A stretch of DNA of 64,000 nt from Argonema galeatum A003/A1 (GTDB taxonomy: Bacteria > Cyanobacteriota > Cyanobacteriia > Cyanobacteriales > Aerosakkonemataceae): assembly GCF_023333595.1 (NCBI RefSeq), contig NZ_JAIQZM010000018.1:1-64000 (forward strand), read 5' to 3'. The notes below the pieces were generated by a model. That model saw only the letters and a program-made list of their open reading frames with translations. It did no database searches and was not told the origin of the DNA. Position numbers and translations under genes: made by a program. Below are positions 18,352 to 26,303 of the stretch, piece after piece; the stretch's first letter is position 1; the number at the start of each line of letters is the position of its first letter.

Positions 18352-18556
18352 TGTTGTTTACCGTCAAGTTTTTTAAAGTGTGTAAGTTGAACTTACATCA
18401 TAAAAGTGTAGAACTTGTGAAGTTCAGGGAATCTGTGGAACAGATGCACCTTCCGCCCACGCTACGTATACGCATCTGCGACTCTAGGTAGGGGCAAGCG
18501 AGAAAGCTGGGCAGCTATACTTTCAAGAGTTAAAGCCGGACGATCGCTAAACGAAG

Positions 18557-19687
18557 ATGTACAGCCAGATACTATTAAAACCCGATGGTCGCCAACTCAC
18601 CTTATATAGCAGGTATCCTATCGAACAGGGAATTATAGCGCCCAGCCCCAGCAATGAGCCAATTCAAGCAAATCCACACCTGCGTTGGCATCCCTTACGG
18701 GGAGAATGGGTTGCATACGCCAGTCATCGTCAAGGGCGCACCTTCATGCCGCCGCCCGAATATAACCCCCTGGCACCTACCAAAGATCCTGAATTTCCCA
18801 CCGAACTCCCCCAAGGACGATACGATGCGGCAGTTTTTGATAACCGCTTTCCCTCAATGAAGGTGACTGCACACAATCCGCCTGCTAGCGTTGTGGAAAC
18901 TATCCCGGCAAACGGTGCCTGCGAAGTGGTAGTGTTTACTCAAGATCCGCAAGCTTCTCTGGGTTCGCTGCCACTGGATCATCTGGAATTGGTATTGCAA
19001 GTTTGGGCTGACAGAACCCGCATACTGGGAGAAATTCCCCAAATTCAGTATGTATTGCCCTTTGAGAATAAAGGTGTGGAAATGGGAGTAACTTTGCTGC
19101 ATCCCCACGGGCAAATTTATGCATATCCCTTTGTGCCATCGGTTCCGGCAAAGATGTTGGAGATGCAGCAGAGGTATTATCAGGAACATCGGCGGGGATT
19201 GTTAGAAGATTTGATTCAAAAGGAGATTGTAGATAAGCAGCGAATTATTTATTTAGATGAAGATGCAGTTGCTTTCGTCCCCGCCTGCGCCCGTTACCCT
19301 TACGAAGTTTGGGTTGCCCCGATACAACCCGTCGCTACTTTTGTAGATCTTAGCGAAAAGCAGCGTCTAGCAGTTGCCAAAGCTTTAAAAACTGTTCTTC
19401 TCAAGTATGATGGTTTGTGGAATCGCCCTTTTCCTTATTTAATGGCTTGGTTCCAAGCACCTACAGATGGCAATCCCCATCCAGAAGCACACCTGCACGC
19501 AGAATTTTATCCACCTTATCGGACAAAAGATCGTTTGAAATATCTGGCGGGAACTGAATTGGCAGCAGGAATGTTTGCTAATGATGCGCTTCCAGAAGAA
19601 AAGGCGAAGGAATTGCAGGCGGTAGTCGTAAATATAGTTTCAATTCCCGATCGGGATTTAAGGTTAGATCCCGCTGCTGAAGATTGA
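18557..19687 (+). CDS. galT: Galactose-1-phosphate uridylyltransferase
   Basis: Leloir-pathway enzyme exchanging UMP between UDP-glucose and galactose 1-phosphate to give UDP-galactose. The HIT-superfamily active site HPHGQ is present at residues 182-186, with His184 as the uridylylated nucleophile. FENKGVEMGVTLL precedes it and ends a typical strand, and HLHAEFYPP near residue 315 supplies further metal/substrate residues. The 376-residue length is normal. It is followed by an M24-fold gene and galK, all on the same strand with gaps of 51 bp and 7 bp, so a galactose operon is likely. Its product could feed the glf pathway upstream. Confidence 0.96.
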   Translation: MYSQILLKPDGRQLTLYSRYPIEQGIIAPSPSNEPIQANPHLRWHPLRGEWVAYASHRQGRTFMPPPEYNPLAPTKDPEFPTELPQGRYDAAVFDNRFPSMKVTAHNPPASVVETIPANGACEVVVFTQDPQASLGSLPLDHLELVLQVWADRTRILGEIPQIQYVLPFENKGVEMGVTLLHPHGQIYAYPFVPSVPAKMLEMQQRYYQEHRRGLLEDLIQKEIVDKQRIIYLDEDAVAFVPACARYPYEVWVAPIQPVATFVDLSEKQRLAVAKALKTVLLKYDGLWNRPFPYLMAWFQAPTDGNPHPEAHLHAEFYPPYRTKDRLKYLAGTELAAGMFANDALPEEKAKELQAVVVNIVSIPDRDLRLDPAAED

Positions 19688-19738
19688 ATATTAACCATAG
19701 ATGAGTTGCTTTTGTCAAATCTAAACGGCGGTGCCTTC

Positions 19739-20836
19739 ATGAATGCTGTAAACGAAGAAGTATCCTCCAAGCTGGAGTTAATCCGCAACTCGGTGAGTAA
19801 GATTGGGGCGATGGGTGTCCGTTTCAAGGGAACAGATTGGTTTGCTTGGGCGACTGCTGGTGGTTCAAATACGGTGTTGCTGACAGCTGAAACGGGTGTG
19901 GCGGAAGTGTTGGTAACTGCTGAGGATGCGTGGGTTTTGACTGATGAAATTGAAGCCCAACGTTTAAAAGATGAGGAACTTCCGGCAAATTTCAAGTTGC
20001 ACATCCATCCTTGGGCAGATGTTGCTGCCCGCGAATCTTTTGTGCGGGAAGTAACGGAGGGGGGAAAGGTTTTAAGCGATCGCACTACTAACCAAGAAGG
20101 TTCGTTGCCTTTATCGCTTTTTAAGCACAAACGAGTAATGATGCCAAGGGAATTGGAGCGATATCGCCGCGTGGGGCGTTTAGCCAGCGAAGCTATGACA
20201 GAAGTGCTTTCAAAAGCCAAGCCTACATGGACAGAATACCAGTTGGCAGGTATGGGCGCAAAGGCGTTGTGGGCGAGGGGGTTGCATCCGGCGCTGACTT
20301 TGGTAGCTGGCGAGAGGCGTTTGCCACTTTATCGTCATGCTACACCCAGCAAGGAGCCGATCGGAGGGGAAGCGATGATGGTGTTTTGCGCTAGGGGATA
20401 TGGTTTGTATGCAAATCTTACCCGATTTGTTTCTTTTGGTGGGATGAAACCGGAACACTCAAAATTGCACGCTTATCTCCGCGAAATTGAAGCGGAAGCG
20501 CTGAATTTGTGCCAACCTGGAACGTCTCTTAATACTATATACGATGCGTTCAAACAAGCTTATCAAAAATACGCATATCCGAATGCAATTCACGAACATC
20601 ATCAGGGGGGAACTACCGGATATCTAGCGCGAGAAATTGTGGCAACTCCTTCTACTAGCGATACTCTGGCAGAAAATATGGCTGTGGCGTGGAATCCCAG
20701 TTTACCTGGTGCCAAGATTGAAGATACTTTTGTGATTTTTAAGGATGGAGAGTTAGAAAATCTGACTTTAGATCCAAAATGGCCTAATGTTGAGGTTGAA
20801 GGAAGATTGCGTCCTTTACCTTTGGAGGTTGGATAA
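19739..20836 (+). CDS. M24-fold (Xaa-Pro peptidase-like) protein, metal site degenerate
   Basis: Pita-bread-fold protein of the M24 peptidase family, 365 residues from the ATG at 19739 (an upstream TTG frame was rejected). Family features include the ELERYRRVGRLASEAMTEVL helix and HHQGGTTGYLAREI, the His-ligand strand. The two metal-binding aspartates expected in the VxDxG...SDxTR region are absent: the corresponding stretch reads VFCARGYGLYANLTR (Cys217, Asn226). The first glutamate ligand region reads WNPSLPG instead of VEPG; only the IEDT glutamate remains. So it is probably not a metallopeptidase. It sits between galT and galK, which is unusual. Confidence 0.85.
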   Translation: MNAVNEEVSSKLELIRNSVSKIGAMGVRFKGTDWFAWATAGGSNTVLLTAETGVAEVLVTAEDAWVLTDEIEAQRLKDEELPANFKLHIHPWADVAARESFVREVTEGGKVLSDRTTNQEGSLPLSLFKHKRVMMPRELERYRRVGRLASEAMTEVLSKAKPTWTEYQLAGMGAKALWARGLHPALTLVAGERRLPLYRHATPSKEPIGGEAMMVFCARGYGLYANLTRFVSFGGMKPEHSKLHAYLREIEAEALNLCQPGTSLNTIYDAFKQAYQKYAYPNAIHEHHQGGTTGYLAREIVATPSTSDTLAENMAVAWNPSLPGAKIEDTFVIFKDGELENLTLDPKWPNVEVEGRLRPLPLEVG

Positions 20837-20843
20837 TGAAACC

Positions 20844-21914
20844 ATGACAAACTTTGAACATATATTCGCTGAAATACCAGAAACAGAAGCCAGTGCGACA
20901 GGACGAGTTAACCTACTTGGCGAACACACTGATTACAATGATGGCTTCGTGATGCCAACGGCTATTCCCCAAAGTACGACGGTGCAATTGGGTTTGAGTA
21001 TGGATGGACAGCATCATTTCTACTCTGAAAATTTAGACGAACGGGTAACAGTTTTAGAAACGAATCATACGCCGTCTGGGTTCGCCAGTTATATCTTTGG
21101 CTGTCTGCAACTTTTGGAGAAAGAAGGATACACAATACCGCCTCTGAATGTATACGTTAAATCTTCCGTTCCTATAGGTTCGGGTTTGTCTAGCAGTGCT
21201 GCTTTGGAAGTGGCGACGCTGAGGGGAGTGCGATCGCTCCTCGATCTCCCTATTGATGATATCCAAATCGCGCAACTCGCACAACAAGCCGAAATTATTT
21301 ATGCTGGCGTGCAATGCGGCATCATGGATCAAATGGCGTCAAGCCTAGCCGATACCGAACATATCCTATTTTTGGATACCCGCACGCTTGAGCGTCAAGT
21401 CTTGCCTTTCCCCAGTGGTGCAGAAATTGTCGTGATGGATAGCGGTGTACCTCGTACTCTAGCAACTAGCGGATACAACCAGCGTCGTGCCGAGTGTGAG
21501 GAAGCTGCACATCTGCTGAGAGTTAAAGCTTTGCGAGATATCACCGATCCGAATATAGTGGAAGAATTACCCGAACCGCTGCGGCGTCGCGCTCGTCATG
21601 TTGTCACCGAGGATAACCGAGTTCTGGAAGCTTTGCAAGGAGTTTCGGCACAGCGTTTTGGCGAATTGATGAATGCTTCTCACGCTAGCTTGCGCGATGA
21701 TTACGAAGTTTCCGTACCAGCACTGGATACGCTGGTGGCGATGTTGCAAGAAACTCCGGGAGTATTCGGCGCAAGACTGACTGGTGCTGGTTTTGGGGGT
21801 GCTTGCGTTGCTTTGGTGGAAGTTGGGAGGGGAAGTGCGATCGCAATAGACGTACTCCAACGATACAACAGCGCCGGGAACAACGGACGCATCCTAGTTC
21901 CACAAGTCAGTTAG
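20844..21914 (+). CDS. galK: Galactokinase
   Basis: GHMP-family kinase phosphorylating galactose at C1 with ATP. The galactokinase signature GRVNLLGEHTDYNDG is at about residues 19-33 and the ATP-binding PIGSGLSSSAALEVA at about 111-125; the third motif GARLTGAGFGGACVAL is near the C terminus. The ATG at 20844 gives the expected N terminus and has GGAGG 15 bp upstream; the frame extends to an earlier TTG inside the previous gene, which I rejected. Length 356 residues is normal. It starts 7 bp after the M24-like gene, so coupled translation is likely. A strong hairpin follows. Confidence 0.96.
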   Translation: MTNFEHIFAEIPETEASATGRVNLLGEHTDYNDGFVMPTAIPQSTTVQLGLSMDGQHHFYSENLDERVTVLETNHTPSGFASYIFGCLQLLEKEGYTIPPLNVYVKSSVPIGSGLSSSAALEVATLRGVRSLLDLPIDDIQIAQLAQQAEIIYAGVQCGIMDQMASSLADTEHILFLDTRTLERQVLPFPSGAEIVVMDSGVPRTLATSGYNQRRAECEEAAHLLRVKALRDITDPNIVEELPEPLRRRARHVVTEDNRVLEALQGVSAQRFGELMNASHASLRDDYEVSVPALDTLVAMLQETPGVFGARLTGAGFGGACVALVEVGRGSAIAIDVLQRYNSAGNNGRILVPQVS

Positions 21915-21947
21915 TCTATCAGCAGCAAACAAAAAATTGACATTTTG

Positions 21948-21987
21948 TATAGTTTTAGTTATAACATTAATACTAACTAAAACTATA
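21948..21987 (+). terminator. Hairpin after galK
   Basis: TATAGTTTTAGTTA (21948-21961) and TAACTAAAACTATA (21974-21987) are perfect inverted repeats with a 12-base loop. Position after galK suggests transcript termination or 3' end stabilisation; there is no long T tract. Confidence 0.6.
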
Positions 21988-22011
21988 TTGCTCTGGGAAA
22001 TACTTACTCCA

Positions 22012-22107
22012 TTAGACATCTTCTTTCAAAGAATGTAGAGACGTTGCATGCAACGTCTCTACAAGGGTTACAGGTAACGCACCTTTAATTTCTGGAGAGG
22101 TCTATTA
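22012..22107. repeat. MITE-like repeat family 5, copy 1
   Basis: About 96 bp, with ends TTAGACATCTCC and GGAGAGGTCTATTA forming inverted repeats. Its centre is the perfect 30-bp palindrome TGTAGAGACGTTGCA plus its complement (22034-22063). Copy 2 at 23151-23246 is nearly identical. Confidence 0.88.
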
Positions 22108-22246
22108 AAAATTCCCAGTCCCCATAAGATGATATAGCAACCGATGAAAGTCGGTTAGGACATTCTGAATTCCACCAAACGTTGGCGGATTCTAAACCCT
22201 TCTGACCCTAGTCCCTAGTCCCTAGTCCCTAGCCCCTAGCTATACT

Positions 22247-22471
22247 ATGCACGCCTTAAAGATTCGACGAATCGGTAATTCTTTAGGAGCAACCTTGCCT
22301 AAAGAAGTCTTGCAAAAGCTGAATGTTGGAGAGGGAGACACCGTTTTTTTAACAGAAACAGCAGATGGATTCCAGATCGCTGCTTACGATCCAGATTTCG
22401 AGGCAGCGATGCAAGCATTTGCTCAAACCCGCAAAAATTACCGCAATGCTTTGCGTGAGTTAGCTAAATGA
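22247..22471 (+). CDS. MazE/AbrB-type antitoxin
   Basis: A 74-residue SpoVT/AbrB-fold antitoxin: ALKIRRIGNSLGATLPKEVLQKLNVGEGDTVFL (in pieces) is the swapped-hairpin DNA-binding domain at residues 3-35, and the C-terminal tail after residue 48 should bind the toxin. The class is usually paired with a Doc/Fic-type toxin in cyanobacteria. Its stop overlaps an ATG by ATGA, the classic toxin-antitoxin junction, and that second frame begins MKEPRWVPES like such toxins but is cut short by a repeat. The antitoxin itself looks intact. Confidence 0.88.
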   Translation: MHALKIRRIGNSLGATLPKEVLQKLNVGEGDTVFLTETADGFQIAAYDPDFEAAMQAFAQTRKNYRNALRELAK

Positions 22472-22506
22472 AAGAACCTCGTTGGGTTCCAGAGTCACAT
22501 GAGTGA
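22468..22506 (+). pseudogene. Doc-type toxin remnant truncated by MITE copy B
   Basis: The frame starts at the ATG overlapping the antitoxin stop and reads MKEPRWVPESHE before a stop at 22504. MKEPxWV is how I recall cyanobacterial death-on-curing toxins starting (from memory, not searched). From 22498 the sequence is repeat family 1, and I find no toxin-like continuation beyond the element, so only the 5' end survives. Confidence 0.65.
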
Positions 22507-22663
22507 TATCGTTAAATTTTCTATTGTCGTCGGGGGTTAAATTTTTACCGCAGACTTCGACGTGAGCGCTCAGTCGAACGATGAAGACAGATGAACGCAG
22601 ATAAACGCAGATAAGAATAAGAACACAAATTTTTTAGGTAACCGATGCGTAAGGACATGATAT
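22498..22663. repeat. MITE-like repeat family 1, copy B
   Basis: Starts CATGAGTGATATCGTT and ends AAGGACATGATAT, with core TTTTTACCGCAGAC, AACGCAGATAAACGCAGATA, AGAATAAGAACAC and TTTTTTAGGTAACCGATGCG. Nearest to copies A and E. It begins ten codons into the toxin frame. Confidence 0.88.
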
Positions 22664-22732
22664 TATTTGTCGGTTGTCTGTTGCCAAATAATCTTTACTA
22701 AGACCAATGACTAAAGACTAATAACCAAAAAC

Positions 22733-22773
22733 GCCGTGTGCCCAACCAAGGTGGTTAGGCACACAAGAACGGC
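22733..22773. terminator. Strong hairpin, possible terminator on the minus strand
   Basis: GCCGT at both outer ends encloses GTGTGCCCAACCA paired with TGGTTAGGCACAC (one mismatch). It lies about 105 bp beyond the 3' end of the candidate minus-strand gene at 22880-23032, so it may end that transcript. No T-run is obvious. Confidence 0.45.
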
Positions 22774-22879
22774 ATTGTCGAATTTATCAAGTCTCGATCG
22801 TCAGAAACTAGGACGAAGAGTGAACAGTTAACTAACTAAGGTGGACAATTATTGCAGCCTTCTATAACGGCTTTTCGCA

Positions 22880-23032
22880 TTATTTTGTCTTACCAGACAG
22901 TTGGTTTGGCTTTGCTCTACAATTAAGAGCGTTTGGCCACTTAATGGGTATGCCTTTTGTTTTTGCTGCAACTGGGTCTTTGACCGGGGATACCTTGTCT
23001 TGACCCTTTGGGTTGTTTTCTTTGGTATCCAC
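22880..23032 (-). CDS. Candidate 50-residue basic protein
   Basis: A frame of 50 codons on the minus strand from a GTG at 23032, reading VDTKENNPKGQDK, then VSPVKDPVAAKTKG, IPIKWPNAL and a basic tail NQLSGKTK. It is rich in Lys and Pro with no hydrophobic segment. There is no clear Shine-Dalgarno and the start codon is weak. It lies in non-repeat DNA and has a hairpin downstream. I do not recognise it; it could be a chance frame or part of an RNA gene. Confidence 0.3.
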   Translation of the reverse strand: MDTKENNPKGQDKVSPVKDPVAAKTKGIPIKWPNALNCRAKPNQLSGKTK

Positions 23033-23150
23033 TATTAAATTAACATGACATTTATTGGGTGGGAACAGGTTTTAACTGAAATTTACGAGTCTTTACACTA
23101 CTTAGTAATTGGTAATTGGTCATTGGTCATTGGTGATTAGTCATTGGTGA

Positions 23151-23246
23151 TTAGACATCTCCTTTCAAAGAATGTAGAGACGTTGTATACAACGTCTCTA
23201 CAAGGGTTACAGGTAGCGCACCTTTAATTTCTGGAGAGGTCTATTA
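23151..23246. repeat. MITE-like repeat family 5, copy 2
   Basis: Nearly identical to 22012-22107, including inverted ends TTAGACATCTCC and GGAGAGGTCTATTA and a central TGTAGAGACGTTGTA palindrome. The central bases differ from copy 1 (TATA in place of GCATGC-type sequence) on both arms, so the palindrome is maintained. Confidence 0.88.
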
Positions 23247-23345
23247 GTCATTAGTAATTCTCCCCAATCCCCAGTCCCCAGTCCCCGCGTCCTCAACAAA
23301 ATGTAAAAATTAGAATGTTGACCGACACGATTCCCATATAGATCC

Positions 23346-25991
23346 ATGCCTTCCTCTCCCCAGTACCTCAGCGGTAACGAAATTCGCCAAACATTCCTAG
23401 ACTTTTTTGCCCAGCGGGGGCATCAAATCCTGCCCAGTGCCTCCCTAGTGCCAGAAGACCCGACAGTGCTGCTGACGATCGCTGGGATGCTACCATTTAA
23501 GCCCATCTTTCTCGGACAGAGAACACCAGAATTTACCCGCGCCACCACATCCCAGAAGTGTATCCGCACCAACGATATCGAGAATGTGGGTAGGACGGCG
23601 AGACACCACACTTTCTTCGAGATGCTGGGTAACTTCAGCTTTGGAGATTATTTTAAAGAACAAGCGATCGCGTGGGCATGGGAACTGTCAACGGAAACCT
23701 TTGGATTGGCCCCAGAACGCCTCATCGTCAGCGTCTTCGAGTCAGACGACAACGCTTTTGCCATTTGGAGAGACAAAATCGGTATCCCAGCGCATCGCAT
23801 TCAACGGATGGGAGAGGCGGACAACTTCTGGGTGTCTGGCCCCACCGGCCCTTGTGGCCCTTGTTCGGAAATTTACTACGATTTCCACCCAGAACTGGGC
23901 GACGACAACATCGATTTAGAAGATGGCACCCGGTTCATCGAGTACTACAACCTGGTGTTCATGCAGTACAACCGGGATGCCAACGGCGCACTGACGCCGC
24001 TACAAAACCAGAACATCGACACTGGAATGGGTTTGGAGAGGATGGCGCAAATCCTCCAAAAAGTGCCGAACAACTACGAAACTGACTTGATTTTCCCGAT
24101 TATCAAAACGGCGGCTGAAATTGCCGGGATTGATTACGATCGAGCTGATGAGAAAACCAAAGTTTCTCTCAAAGTAATTGGCGACCACGTTCGCGCAGTC
24201 GTCCACATGATCGCCGATGAAATTCGGGCATCAAATGTGGGTCGCGGTTATGTGTTGCGGCGGTTAATTCGTCGCGTTGTGCGTCACGGGCGACTGATTG
24301 GAATTGAGGGAGAATTTACAACTAAAGTAGCCCAGAGTGCGATCGAACTTTCCGAATCTGCTTATCCCAACGTGCGTCAACGGTCAGCGCAAATCAAAGC
24401 AGAACTGCAAAGAGAAGAATCTCGCTTCCTCAAAACGCTGGAACGCGGCGAAAAACTGCTGGAAGAAATTCTCGATCGCCTCAAACAGCAAGGGAAAACG
24501 CAAATCGACGGACGCGATGCCTTTACTCTTTACGATACTTACGGTTTTCCAGTAGAACTAACTGAAGAAGTTGCCGAAGAACACGGACTTACTGTAGATA
24601 AAATCGGCTACGCAGCGGCGATGGAAGAACAAACGCAGCGTGCTAGGGAAGCCCATGAAACTATCGATTTAACTGTACAAGGTTCTCTCGATAAGTTAGC
24701 CGAAAATATCCAAGTTACTCAATTTTTGGGTTATAGCCAACCTGTCAGTCAAAGCGTTGTCGAAGCAATACTCGTAAATGGCAAATCGGGAGAAGAAGCG
24801 GAAGCGGGAACACAGGTGCAAATCGTTTTAGATAAGACGCCATTTTATGCGGAATCGGGCGGACAAATAGGCGATCGCGGTTACATTAGTGGCGATGACA
24901 TTTTAATCCGAATTGAAGATGTCAAAAAAGAATCGGATTTCTTCGTACATTTCGGACGCATCGAACGCGGTACATTGCGCGTAGGAGATCCCGTCACCGC
25001 CCAAATTGACAAATCTTGTCGTCGTCGCGCCCAAGCTAATCATACCGCAACTCACTTATTGCAAGCGGCGTTGAAGAAAATAGTCGATGATTCGATATCC
25101 CAAGCTGGTTCCTTGGTTGCCTTTGACAGACTGCGTTTTGACTTCAATTGTCCGCGTGCATTAACAGGAGAAGAAGTGCAACAAGTTGAGGAACAAGTTA
25201 ATACTTGGATAGCGGAAGCACACGCTGCTACAATAGAAGTTTTACCGCTGGCTGAAGCGAAGGCAAAAGGTGCGATCGCTATGTTTGGCGAAAAATACGG
25301 CGATGAAGTGCGAGTGCTGGATTTTCCCGGCGTTTCGATGGAACTTTGCGGGGGAACTCATGTCAGCAACACTGCTGAAATAGGCGTTTTCAAGATTATT
25401 TCCGAATCGGGTGTAGCTTCGGGAGTAAGACGCATTGAAGCAGTCGCTGGGCCATCTGTTTTGGAATACTTGAACGTGCGAGATAAAGTGGTGAAAGAAC
25501 TTAGCGCCATTTTTAAAGCCAAACCAGAAGAATTGCCCGATCGCATCAACAATCTGCAAAACGAACTAAAATCAACTCAGAAACAATTAGACGCACTGAA
25601 AGCAGAACTTGCGATCGCCAAATCCGACCAATTCCTATCACAAGTCGAGACAGTTGGCGATTACAAAATCCTCGTTGCACAGCTGGGAGATGTTGACGCC
25701 GAATCCCTCAAAACAGCCGCAGAAAGATTACAGCAAAAACACGGGTTAGCTGCTGTAGTATTAGCGTCAGTTCCTGAAGCACAAAAAGTAAATTTTGTAG
25801 CACTTTTTAGTCCAGATGTCAACAAAAAAGGGTTACAAGCTGGAAAATTTATTGGTGCGATCGCTAAAATTTGCGGTGGCGGCGGTGGCGGACGACCCAA
25901 CCTAGCTCAAGCTGGCGGACGCGACCCCAGCAAGTTACAAGAAGCCTTAGAAATAGCTCGCACTCAGTTGCTTGACAGTTTACAAACGTAA
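23346..25991 (+). CDS. alaS: Alanyl-tRNA synthetase
   Basis: Charges tRNA-Ala; class II synthetase of 881 residues, the usual length. The N-terminal catalytic domain has motif 2 ([20 protein letters not shown] in part) and [15 protein letters not shown]; the editing domain has the zinc-binding HTATHLL at about residue 563 and CGGTHV near 680; the C-Ala domain with [15 protein letters not shown] ends the protein. The ATG at 23346 gives the canonical [21 protein letters not shown] beginning. Stand-alone gene in a repeat-rich context. Confidence 0.98.
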   Translation: MPSSPQYLSGNEIRQTFLDFFAQRGHQILPSASLVPEDPTVLLTIAGMLPFKPIFLGQRTPEFTRATTSQKCIRTNDIENVGRTARHHTFFEMLGNFSFGDYFKEQAIAWAWELSTETFGLAPERLIVSVFESDDNAFAIWRDKIGIPAHRIQRMGEADNFWVSGPTGPCGPCSEIYYDFHPELGDDNIDLEDGTRFIEYYNLVFMQYNRDANGALTPLQNQNIDTGMGLERMAQILQKVPNNYETDLIFPIIKTAAEIAGIDYDRADEKTKVSLKVIGDHVRAVVHMIADEIRASNVGRGYVLRRLIRRVVRHGRLIGIEGEFTTKVAQSAIELSESAYPNVRQRSAQIKAELQREESRFLKTLERGEKLLEEILDRLKQQGKTQIDGRDAFTLYDTYGFPVELTEEVAEEHGLTVDKIGYAAAMEEQTQRAREAHETIDLTVQGSLDKLAENIQVTQFLGYSQPVSQSVVEAILVNGKSGEEAEAGTQVQIVLDKTPFYAESGGQIGDRGYISGDDILIRIEDVKKESDFFVHFGRIERGTLRVGDPVTAQIDKSCRRRAQANHTATHLLQAALKKIVDDSISQAGSLVAFDRLRFDFNCPRALTGEEVQQVEEQVNTWIAEAHAATIEVLPLAEAKAKGAIAMFGEKYGDEVRVLDFPGVSMELCGGTHVSNTAEIGVFKIISESGVASGVRRIEAVAGPSVLEYLNVRDKVVKELSAIFKAKPEELPDRINNLQNELKSTQKQLDALKAELAIAKSDQFLSQVETVGDYKILVAQLGDVDAESLKTAAERLQQKHGLAAVVLASVPEAQKVNFVALFSPDVNKKGLQAGKFIGAIAKICGGGGGGRPNLAQAGGRDPSKLQEALEIARTQLLDSLQT

Positions 25992-26013
25992 ATTTGGACA
26001 TTGCTAATCCCTG

Positions 26014-26164
26014 ATACCAAATCCGGGATAAAAACCCCCGTTATCCATAAGTTGGGTGAAGCATTGCGGTAGAAAGGCTTTGGTTAGGGGAATACACTTA
26101 TTGCCGCAATGCTTCACCCCTACACTTCACACTATAAAGGGGGTAAATAACCCGGATTTGGTAT
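26014..26164. repeat. MITE-like repeat family 4
   Basis: A 151-bp element with perfect 14-bp terminal inverted repeats, ATACCAAATCCGGG (26014-26027) and CCCGGATTTGGTAT (26151-26164). Inside, GGTGAAGCATTGCGG and CCGCAATGCTTCACC form a second inverted pair. A degenerate end (GGAATCCGGGTTTATTACCCCCC) recurs near 45102-45124. Confidence 0.9.
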
Positions 26165-26303
26165 GACAATAACTTTTGGGTGCGTTACACTGCGTTAACG
26201 CACCCAACTTTTTTTGCAGGATGCGCTCAGGGTTTGGCCGTATTTTAAATTAAATTCATCTACAACCTCAAATCTTAAATTTGAAATTACCTTTACTAAT
26301 TTC

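Larger units (their letters stand above)
21915..22246. other. Intergenic between galK and antitoxin gene
   Basis: Contains the galK hairpin, a copy of repeat family 5 (22012-22107), an ATAGCAACCG...CGGTTAGGAC repeat near 22137-22162, and a CCCTAGT/CCCCTAG heptamer array at about 22206-22235 just before the antitoxin ATG. Confidence 0.75.
22472..23345. other. Long intergenic region upstream of alaS
   Basis: Holds the toxin remnant, MITE copy B, a strong hairpin, a short minus-strand frame (22880-23032), repeat family 5 copy 2 (23151-23246) and GGTAATTGGTCATTGGT repeats near 23108-23150. About 250 bp at 22790-23040 is not repeat-like and is the part most likely to encode something, RNA or small protein. 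Confidence 0.65.
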
